From Lachnospiraceae bacterium (GTDB lineage Bacteria; Bacillota; Clostridia; Lachnospirales; Lachnospiraceae), in assembly GCA_900770345.1 (NCBI GenBank), contig CAAGKF010000395.1, forward strand, positions 1-8,932: a DNA stretch of 8,932 nt, given 5' to 3'. Position 1 is the stretch's first letter; every line of letters begins with the position of its first letter. Of this stretch, positions 1 through 6,400 are shown in pieces. The translations under genes were made by a program, and so were the position numbers. Below the pieces are notes generated by a model. That model saw nothing but the letters and a program-made list of their open reading frames with translations. It was not told the DNA's origin and did no database searches.

Positions 1-144
1 CTGCATCACAGACAGGAAGTCTGTGAGTTCCTCAAAAAGACGACTCTTGATGACAGTACGGTAAACCTTGCCGTCCGGAAGATCCTGGAATCGAGACTGG
101 TAAAGGGAGAAGAGCGGGATACGGTGCGGGCACTGAAAAGATGA
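1..144 (+). CDS. C-terminal fragment of an unrecognised protein (5' end outside window)
   Basis: Frame 1 is open from the first base to a TGA at 142-144 and gives 47 residues ending in KILESRLVKGEERDTVRALKR. The stretch is charged, looks helical and has no membrane segment or cysteine-rich motif. I do not recognise the family. It is followed by a weak hairpin at 166-184 and then by a new promoter, so it is probably the last gene of a preceding unit and not part of the pilin cassette. The frame is open without a visible start, so it could also be chance; 48 stop-free codons at the window edge is only moderate evidence. Confidence 0.45.
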   Translation: MHHRQEVCEFLKKTTLDDSTVNLAVRKILESRLVKGEERDTVRALKR

Positions 145-165
145 GCATAGAACAGATGTTGTTTT

Positions 166-190
166 GAGGTGATCTGAGCGCCTCTTCTAC
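166..190 (+). terminator. Weak possible intrinsic terminator after the upstream gene
   Basis: GAGGTG (166-171) can pair with CGCCTC (179-184), including one G-U pair, around a 7-base loop, and is followed by TTCTACT. The stem is short and the T-tract is broken, so termination here would be inefficient. It is called mainly because it lies 22 bases after the stop at 144 and before the promoter at 202. Confidence 0.25.
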
Positions 191-201
191 TCATCAATAA
201 C

Positions 202-231
202 TTGACAAAATCGCTACAGATGGATGATTAT
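202..231 (+). promoter_or_regulatory. Sigma-70/SigA-type promoter for the hairpin RNA
   Basis: A perfect -35 box TTGACA (202-207) is followed after 18 bases by GATTAT (226-231), which matches the TATAAT consensus at 4 of 6 positions. Transcription would start near 238, a few bases before the first hairpin of the RNA described next. A perfect -35 at acceptable spacing immediately upstream of a structured, terminated segment makes the call reasonable, although the -10 box is mediocre. Confidence 0.5.
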
Positions 232-237
232 TAAATA

Positions 238-334
238 CTGAACCGGGGCTGGAAGACCCCGGACGGATTCGAAGCTCGCTTCGGGGGGATAAAGCATGGG
301 ATGCCATGCATTTCTCCCCCGTTTTTTGTTTTTT
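238..334 (+). ncRNA. Candidate small structured RNA with three tandem hairpins
   Basis: From the predicted start near 238 the segment folds into three consecutive stems. CCGGGG (243-248) pairs with CCCCGG (257-262). CGAAG (270-274) pairs with CTTCG (279-283) around a CTCG loop. A long stem at 284-320 is followed by a T-rich tail to 334. Almost every base is in a stem and there is no sensible reading frame, so an RNA product is more likely than a peptide. It does not match any RNA family I can recall. It may be a free-standing small RNA, or a premature-termination leader for the long leader downstream. CCCC at 257-260 could alternatively pair with GGGG at 283-286, which would compete with both the first hairpin and the terminator. 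Confidence 0.5.
284..334 (+). terminator. Strong rho-independent terminator
   Basis: GGGGGA (284-289) pairs with TCCCCC (315-320), AAA (291-293) with TTT (311-313), and GCATGG (294-299) with CCATGC (304-309), leaving a GATG loop. One mismatch (290/314) and one bulged A (310) interrupt the stem. The stem is followed by G then T6-G-T6 (322-334). A long GC-based stem plus a long T-tract is textbook intrinsic termination on the + strand. Confidence 0.85.
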
Positions 335-430
335 CAAGGGGACGCACGTGAGACATCAGGGCAGGGAAAAAACTGGCGGATTCAAAATGTTCTGACGATC
401 TTAAAATAGTCTCATCCATCTTTAATCATG

Positions 431-458
431 TATAATGTCTGTGTGAAAGTCTGTGAAC
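431..458 (+). promoter_or_regulatory. TATAAT box with adjacent GTCTGTG direct repeat
   Basis: A perfect -10 hexamer (431-436) lies just upstream of two copies of GTCTGTG (437-443 and 449-455) spaced by 12 bases. No good -35 hexamer sits 16-18 bases upstream, so the site would need an activator or is fortuitous. If real, it would start a transcript with a leader of about 600 bases into the pilin cassette. Confidence 0.25.
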
Positions 459-826
459 AGAATTTGACGCTTACAGGCTTATTCCGGGAAAGAACAACGA
501 ATGGCTGCTTTGCCTGGAAGAAACGGTCAGATGATAGAGGCAACGGACTCTGGAGTCAGCTTCCGTCGACCATCATTCCTTTCTGTAACAGGGAAGACCG
601 CTTACGTCAGTTATGGACAGGAGTTTTCCTGACAACGATGTGCATGCGAACGGAACGCAGGAAAGCATAGTGAAAGCCTGTACAGATGATTTTTGGGGAC
701 GTGGAAGTTTACGGCAGATATGAGATTCCGAAAAATCTGCTGACGCAATCCCAGAGAACAGGCCTTTTCGGTTATTTTGACGCGAATAGAATGGACAGAA
801 AGAAAATGCAGGTCAGGAATGAGAAG

Positions 827-846
827 CCGCAGCTGATTGGCTGCGG
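827..846 (+). promoter_or_regulatory. Perfect 7-bp GC-rich hairpin in the operon leader
   Basis: CCGCAGC (827-833) is exactly complementary to GCTGCGG (840-846) around the 6-base loop TGATTG. A smaller stem follows, GCAGA/TCTGC at 873-887. Neither has a T-tract, so they are not terminators. They would be RNA structure elements if this region is transcribed. Confidence 0.4.
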
Positions 847-974
847 GAGAAAAGATGATCTCCTTCCACCTGGCAGACCGGTTCTGCAAAGTTTGGTTAT
901 ACCGTCCACGAAATGAACAGGAATACAGCTTGCGCCGCTTTACAGGAAAGATGAAAGGGGCGTTGTTTTTATAC

Positions 975-1022
975 AAAAAGCATAGAGGATTGCTTTTTCA
1001 TAATCTGCCCGCCCGGGGCAGA
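975..1022 (+). promoter_or_regulatory. Two tandem perfect hairpins immediately upstream of the first pilin gene
   Basis: AAAAAGCA (975-982) pairs perfectly with TGCTTTTT (991-998), with AGAGGA, a Shine-Dalgarno-like sequence, in the 8-base loop. Six bases later TCTGCCC (1004-1010) pairs perfectly with GGGCAGA (1016-1022) around GCCCG. The second stem ends 19 bases before the ATG at 1042. They could stabilise or gate the mRNA 5' of the operon. The first stem with its trailing T5 could also act as a weak terminator. Confidence 0.45.
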
Positions 1023-1041
1023 TGCTGGGTTGGAACACAAT

Positions 1042-2475
1042 ATGCTTAAACGGTTAGCGAGAAAACTGAATTCCAGAAATGGCGCTTCTCTGATGGCGGC
1101 ACTGCTTCTGTTTCTGATCTGCGCTACAGTGGGATCTGTGATACTTGCGGCGGCAGCCACCAGTATGGGGAGAACCTCTTCAGCCGATACGGACGCCAAT
1201 CGTCAGCGGTATTCCCTGGAGTCAGCTTCGAGAGTCATTATTAACGATATTCTGGGAGACACCACGGCGGAGAATTATCAGGGACTTAAGGTTGATATCA
1301 ATCAGACCTGGTATGTCCATCTTTCTTCTGCAGATTATGCAACGACCAGTGAAGAGAACTCTACAAGCCTTGCCACTGGCGACTATGTTTCTACAGAAAA
1401 TGTAACATCAGCGGTACTTTACGATACAAACAGCTATGTCGAAGATCCCGGGACTCAGGTGACCTACGGGGATTTTGTCCTGATGACTGATCAGACGCAG
1501 GCATCTGCTTCCGGCAAATATCCGGCATATCCGCAGCTGAGTGAGAGCAGCACCACTGCAAAAGAAGTCTATGCATGGGATACGGAATCGGAAAACGATA
1601 CTACGGTGAGCTGGGCAAAGACGTTCAACGGTACAACGAATAAAGCGTCCAGAAGTATGGTGAACACTGGTGACCAGTCCCTGCAGGACGTTCTCTGTCT
1701 GATGGAAGATGAGATCTTCCGTCATTACTGGTATGCGATCAACAATACGACGCAGGAAAAAACTCAAAAAGTACACGAGAACAAATATTTGGAGAGTTCT
1801 CCGCTGAGGCAGGATTCTGATCCGCTGAAGGATACGCCTGTTACAGACTGGTCCGAGATTACCGGCAGAATGAATGACATTTATTCTGTAGGCACCGCAG
1901 ATAAGAAACCCATTGAAATAACACCGCCTAAGGTGGACGGTGCTGATACCAAAATGTATCCGGTCTATGCGGAGGTTTCCCTGGATCAGAACAGCGTGCT
2001 GACGATCCACCTGTATTGCGGGAGCAAGGAAGGCACAAAGGATACTACGACATCAGTTAAATCGGACCCGGAACATGCAGATTCTTCCCTCTATCTGGTA
2101 TTTGAGCCGGAAGATGGCGGACCGACGCTGGATTACACAGCAACAAATGTGCCATCAAATCCCATTTCTCGCGACCCCATTTATGTACAGACGCAAACCG
2201 GAATGAAGCTGGCTGCTTCGAATACGGATGCTCTTAAAGAAACGTACAGCGGTCAGGATGTCATTCTGCACATTACAAATGATGAGGGACCAGGTACGCA
2301 GAGTGAAAACGCAGATACTGCGGGTGACAGTTCCGATGGTTTGCATCAGTACACCTACGATGTGTATACAAAGGTAACACCTACACAGACACTGACAAGT
2401 CAGAAGCGAAGCTGGGATTACAGTGTTACGTGGAAAAACGTCAGTATTTCGACAAGCGCGCCTGCCGCAGATTAA
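1042..2475 (+). CDS. GspK/PilX-like minor pseudopilin lacking Glu+5
   Basis: The 477-residue protein starts with a short basic leader (MLKRLARKLNSRNG), then a hydrophobic helix at about residues 15-39 (ASLMAALLLFLICATVGSV...). The predicted prepilin peptidase cut is after Gly14. Position +5 of the mature protein is Ala19, not the usual Glu, and the helix is followed by SADTDANRQRYSLESASR, a helical segment typical of PilX/GspK-type minor pilins. The remaining 400 or so residues are a Ser/Thr/Asp-rich exported domain that I do not recognise. In type II secretion, GspK is the pseudopilin without Glu+5 and sits at the filament tip, so a tip or initiator role is inferred. I prefer ATG 1042 (GGA 7 bases upstream); a TTG at 1030 would add MEHN. 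It is the first gene of the cassette, and the next gene starts 6 bases after its TAA. Confidence 0.85.
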   Translation: MLKRLARKLNSRNGASLMAALLLFLICATVGSVILAAAATSMGRTSSADTDANRQRYSLESASRVIINDILGDTTAENYQGLKVDINQTWYVHLSSADYATTSEENSTSLATGDYVSTENVTSAVLYDTNSYVEDPGTQVTYGDFVLMTDQTQASASGKYPAYPQLSESSTTAKEVYAWDTESENDTTVSWAKTFNGTTNKASRSMVNTGDQSLQDVLCLMEDEIFRHYWYAINNTTQEKTQKVHENKYLESSPLRQDSDPLKDTPVTDWSEITGRMNDIYSVGTADKKPIEITPPKVDGADTKMYPVYAEVSLDQNSVLTIHLYCGSKEGTKDTTTSVKSDPEHADSSLYLVFEPEDGGPTLDYTATNVPSNPISRDPIYVQTQTGMKLAASNTDALKETYSGQDVILHITNDEGPGTQSENADTAGDSSDGLHQYTYDVYTKVTPTQTLTSQKRSWDYSVTWKNVSISTSAPAAD

Positions 2476-2481
2476 AACAGT

Positions 2482-2880
2482 ATGAGAAAACGCAGCTTTG
2501 GAAAAAATAAAATTCTGTCAGGAAAGGGAGAGTCACTGGCCGAGACTCTTGTGTCGGTGCTTATGATTGCGCTTGCACTTCTTCTTCTGGCTTCGATGGT
2601 CATGGCATCGAAAAATCTGATTGAAAAATCGGAGTCGACATTTACGAAGAATTACGTCACCAAGAATATGGCAGAAAAGGGAAATACAAGTTCTGACGGC
2701 AGTACTGACACAATCACAATATCCGGAAATCTGCAGGACCGGGTGACAACGAGTTCGACGGATAATCAGGAAAATGCTCCGGTGAGCGGCAGCAGTTTCA
2801 GTTATTCTCTGAATCACTATGAAACGGTCAATGCAGTAAAAACAGATACCGGCATCTATACGTATGAACCTGTAAAGTAA
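2482..2880 (+). CDS. Small type IV prepilin-like protein (pseudopilin)
   Basis: This 132-residue protein has a basic leader (MRKRSFGKNKILSGKG), a predicted cleavage after Gly16, and the mature start ESLAETLVSVLMIALALLLL with Glu at +5 (Glu21). The hydrophobic helix runs to about residue 42. Only about 90 residues follow, rich in Ser, Thr and Asn, which is short for a pilin globular domain. The ATG lies 6 bases after the preceding stop and I see no good Shine-Dalgarno sequence, so translation is probably coupled to the upstream gene. The spacing, strand and shared signal place it in a pilus-tip or pseudopilus subcomplex with its neighbours (GspH/I/J-like by analogy). The exact family cannot be assigned. 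Confidence 0.85.
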   Translation: MRKRSFGKNKILSGKGESLAETLVSVLMIALALLLLASMVMASKNLIEKSESTFTKNYVTKNMAEKGNTSSDGSTDTITISGNLQDRVTTSSTDNQENAPVSGSSFSYSLNHYETVNAVKTDTGIYTYEPVK

Positions 2881-2890
2881 GAGCGGTTAA

Positions 2891-3478
2891 ATGAAGAAAC
2901 CTGGATGTGCAAAACGAAATAAACACGGTGCTTCCCTTGCAGAGATGCTCGTGACGCTTCTGATCCTTTCCATTGCCATGCTTGCCGTGTCAGGAGGAGC
3001 TGCGTCTTCTGTTCGGATCTACCGGCAGCTCTGCCAGAAGGCAAATGCGCAGACGCTTCTGTCAACGCAGATCAATACCCTGTCCGGATATCTTTATGAC
3101 AGCAAGGTCGACACAGCGAAGGATCTGGAAACAGGTAAGGCTGACCAGAAAGAGAATCTGAAGGTGAAGAGTATCTATGTGGAAGACCGGGGATACTTTT
3201 CGTTTGCGAGCAGAGAAGATAGCAACTCCGGAAAGTACGGCATCTATCTGAAGCAGGCGACCACAAGAGAGGAACTTGCGAAAATTGAGGATAAAGATGA
3301 GGTGCCATCTATCACGGATAAGACGCAGCCACTGAATTTGTATGCAGATCTGCAGGATGGCGCCATTTATTACAGCAACGGCTGCTACAATTTCACTGTG
3401 GAAGTCAGGTCGAAGGACGACACGACAAAGGTCATCGAGTCACAGGAAGTCTGGATTCGAAGCGAACTGATGCCGTGA
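2891..3478 (+). CDS. Type IV prepilin-like minor pilin (pseudopilin)
   Basis: This 195-residue protein has the leader MKKPGCAKRNKHG, a predicted cut after Gly13, and the mature start ASLAEMLVTLLILSIAMLAV with Glu18 at +5. The helix continues to about residue 34 and into an amphipathic segment (SSVRIYRQLCQKANAQ). The C-terminal domain ends in FTVEVRSKDDTTKVIESQEVWIRSELMP, a strand-rich ending that resembles GspJ/PilW-type minor pilins, although I would not assign a symbol. The start lies 10 bases after the preceding TAA, with only a weak GAGCGG as ribosome binding site. The gene is co-oriented with, and 10 bases from, the giant prepilin gene downstream. Its role is inferred to be part of the initiating/tip complex of a type IV pilus or type II secretion-like filament in the cell envelope. 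Confidence 0.85.
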   Translation: MKKPGCAKRNKHGASLAEMLVTLLILSIAMLAVSGGAASSVRIYRQLCQKANAQTLLSTQINTLSGYLYDSKVDTAKDLETGKADQKENLKVKSIYVEDRGYFSFASREDSNSGKYGIYLKQATTREELAKIEDKDEVPSITDKTQPLNLYADLQDGAIYYSNGCYNFTVEVRSKDDTTKVIESQEVWIRSELMP

Positions 3479-3488
3479 GGTACAGGAT

Positions 3489-6400
3489 ATGAAGTGGACT
3501 TCAAAAGATAACAATCGGGCAAGAAGAGGCTTTACGCTGGCAGAACTGCTGATGACAGTTGCAATCATCGGCATTCTGGCAGCTTTTGGTTTTGTGGCAG
3601 TAGTACAGCACCAGAAGTCGCTGAAACTGACAGAGATGGATAATGCCGCACGGGAAATCTTTGTGGCGGCGCAGAATCATCTGAGCGAAAGCAAGAGTTC
3701 CGGAGACTGGGGCAAAATCTATAACAAGTATAAGGATGAAACTACGGATTCTGTTTATACTTTATATCTTGGCGGATATTTTGATCAGACATCAGATAAA
3801 ACTAAAACAGTGACTGATTCGACAGATAAATCGAAGCATGACTGGAGAACCATCACCGTAACGCCGGAGGCTGTGTCAGATCTGAGAAAGAATACGGCAT
3901 TGGGGGTCATGCTGCCTGTGGGAGCGACGGATGAAACGCTGCTTTCCGGTGGCTGCTATGTGGTTGAATATGACGCAATGACTGCGACGGTCTATGGCGT
4001 ATTCTATACGGATAAGACACAGGCGGGGGTAGATGAAACTGATATCGCTGAAATAGACAATATGAACGGCGGCAGAAATGACGGGAACAGCAACCGCAAG
4101 CAGTTTCAGAAGAGTGTAAGTGGTACCAGCTATACCTATGCTATCGGCTATTATGGCGGCGCAAGTGCAACTGAAAGCACGATCAGCAAAACCTCTGTCA
4201 AGTTTACGGTGACTCCGCCAACCCTGACACTTCTGAATGAGGAGCGTCTTCTGCTGGTTGTAAGTGATCGCAATAAGAGCAATCTGCTTTACCAGTCTAC
4301 AAAGCAGAAAAATGCTAAATATACATATACATTAACCCTTACGGTGCATGATTCTGACGGTCATCAGATGGACATCGGAGATTCTGTGCCCTCTTATCCA
4401 ACGGGCGATGGGAAGACGGTTTATATCCTGGACAGCGTTGCAGATAAAGATCAGGCACATTTTGTGAAGCTGTTTCATTCGGCAGATGGAACAGGTCTGA
4501 CTCCCGGAAGCAATATCTATGTAACTGCTGACGCAACGGTTACCTGGAATGACAATACGGACAGTACAGCCAGTGCATCCGCACAAGCCACTTCGGAAAC
4601 ACATAACAGTCTGTTTGCAGATGGCTCCGGTTCAGATGCGGGTGCTCTCATTGAAAACGGACGTCACCTGCAGAATCTTTCGACGTCTGTCTCCGGTGTG
4701 ACAGATGCCTATGCAAAGGCACACCTGAAAAAAGATATCGCATGGAATACAGAAGGCGGCAGCAAGAACACTCCTGCGTCCTTCATCAACGGACTGAAGG
4801 ACGAAGAGAAGAAATATTTTATAACAACAACGACCTCGACACTTGATTTCCGCAGTATCTACAATACTTCTCTTACATCATTCGACGGGACGAATGGGAC
4901 GACATCTTATACGCTCTCTTCCTTTACGGTTAAAGAAGATACGGCGAATGAAAGCGACAGTGTGGACGCCGGGCTCTTCAGCAAGGCGGCTGCGGACTTT
5001 ACTGTACAGGACCTGAGTGTGGATACATTCACGGTTACCTCGGCAGCAAGTGGCAATGCGGGTGCAATACTTGGCACCTACCAGCCGGGGACAGAAACGT
5101 CCAAACTGACCCTGCAGAATGTCACGGTTCAGAATTCGAGAGTAGGAAAGGAGATTACCAAGGACTCCAGTGCTGCTGCCAATGCGGCTTCCGGAATGCT
5201 TGTCGGCAGTACGACAGATGGGATTCTGAATCTGAATGGCTGTTCCGTGAAAGGCACCATTGAAGCATATGGTACGAAAGCAGGTGGTCTTGTCGGTCTG
5301 GAGAATGCGAACAGCGTCACTCTGCAGAACTGCAATGTCGGCGAGAAGGAAGAAACCGGCAAGATTACCATATCTGCTACAGAAGCGGCAGGAGGACTGA
5401 TCGGCCGGCATACCAGTGGAAGCCTCCTGATCAGCAGCAGCAATGTAAAGGCCAGAGAGGTTGATGTTTCGGCATTCTCCGAACAGGGAGCAGCAGGCGG
5501 ACTCATCGGAGCAGCCAAGATGCCGAAGCCGAAGGAAAACTCTACTGACATGATTACGGCTCTGAATATTACAGAGTCATCCGTAGAAGCAGACAACATT
5601 ACCGTTCATGCCGGCCGGCATGCAGGCGGTGCAATCGGCCAGTATAATCTCTCGAACGTTGAACTGAATGATGCCAAACAGAAGGCAAGCATTACACTTG
5701 ACACGGTAACGGTAAAGGCAGATATCAGGTTGTCCATCGAATCTGCAGGGTCTACGACATCACAGGATACTTATTGCGCCGGCGGCATGATCGGAGAGAT
5801 GAAGGATGCGATCACGGCAACATTGAATACATGCAAGGTCAATGCACCGACTGTGAGTATTTCTGCAACTGATATCTCTGGCGATAAAGGTAAGGATAAC
5901 TCTCATGTTACAGCTTCCGGAGGACTGATCGGGCAGATTTATTTTTCCGGGAACTGTAAGTCTTCAAATGGATCTCATGGATCTCAACCATTAAATATAC
6001 AGATCGGTGATTCGGATATCACGGCGAGTACGTCTGCCAGCATGACTGCCAAGACAAATAACAATTGGATGGATGGCGCGGCCGGCGGATATCTGGGAAG
6101 TATTGTTCTGAATTCCGGCAATACAACAGTTCCCGTTATCCGCATTTCAGATGCGGACATCACTACCCCGGAAATATCCGTCTCTAGTACAGATATAAGT
6201 TCTGACGGTAATGGCAATGAAAACAGTGCAGGTGGCCTGATTGGTTCCGTATATGCGGCTGACTCTTACGCCACCAGCGAAAACAATTCGGCGATTCAGA
6301 TAGCCGGCACTAATCTTACAGTGAACGGCAATAAGAATACTGCATTTAATGTGTCAGCGGCTGATGATGCCGGTGGCCTTATTGGCATGGCCGATAAACA

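Larger units (their letters stand above)
335..1041 (+). other. About 700-base region without a convincing gene; possible structured leader of the pilin operon
   Basis: Six-frame reading shows only short, overlapping, unrecognisable frames. The most protein-like is a 43-residue frame at 501-632 (MAALPGRNGQ...), with GGGAAAG 8 bases upstream of its ATG, but there is no other support for it. The region holds a TATAAT at 431-436 without a good -35 box, and perfect hairpins at 618-631, 827-846, 873-887, 975-998 and 1004-1022. The absence of coding signal, the stems, and the position just before a four-gene operon suggest a long 5' leader, an unrecognised RNA or a decayed gene. I cannot choose between these from sequence alone. 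Confidence 0.4.

Noticed and set aside
6..26. An 8-base perfect inverted repeat TCACAGAC/GTCTGTGA as an operator or terminator.
   Set aside because: It lies inside the open frame of the upstream gene and lacks a T-tract. Its resemblance to the GTCTGTG repeat at 437-455 is noted but unsupported.
262..283. A TTCGAATCC tRNA T-loop-like sequence on the minus strand.
   Set aside because: The flanking bases do not form the T stem, and no anticodon or D arm is present. The bases are better explained by the 270-283 hairpin on the + strand.
550..563. The 14-base CTGGAGTCAGCTTC repeated at 1216-1229, where it encodes LESAS; the upstream copy would read RQRTLESAS in frame 1, like RQRYSLESAS in the first pilin.
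   Set aside because: Similarity ends just outside the repeat, the upstream frame has stops on both sides, and one 14-base match in a window this size can occur by chance. It is too weak to claim a pilin pseudogene.
501..632. A 43-residue small protein (MAALPGRNGQ...) with GGGAAAG 8 bases upstream.
   Set aside because: The composition is plausible but there is no family match or neighbour support. It is mentioned in the leader entry and not called as a gene.
428..916. Two consecutive frame-2 ORFs (428-670 and 686-916) and a 121-codon frame on the opposite strand (611-976) as genes.
   Set aside because: The predicted proteins are rich in rare and clustered Cys/Trp/Arg, resemble no family, lack good ribosome binding sites and overlap hairpins. 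They look like chance frames.
999..1004. CATAAT as a -10 box directly before the first pilin gene.
   Set aside because: There is no -35-like hexamer at 16-18 bases upstream, and the box overlaps the arms of two perfect hairpins.
335..1041. A cyclic di-GMP riboswitch (class I or II), expected before some clostridial pilus operons.
   Set aside because: I could not find the conserved core sequences of either class. A covariance-model search would settle it.
5607..5622. A perfect 16-base palindrome CATGCCGGCCGGCATG.
   Set aside because: It lies inside the repeat coding region, encoding HAGRHA near a second GRH motif, and is explained by codon choice. One such palindrome is not surprising in about 9 kb.
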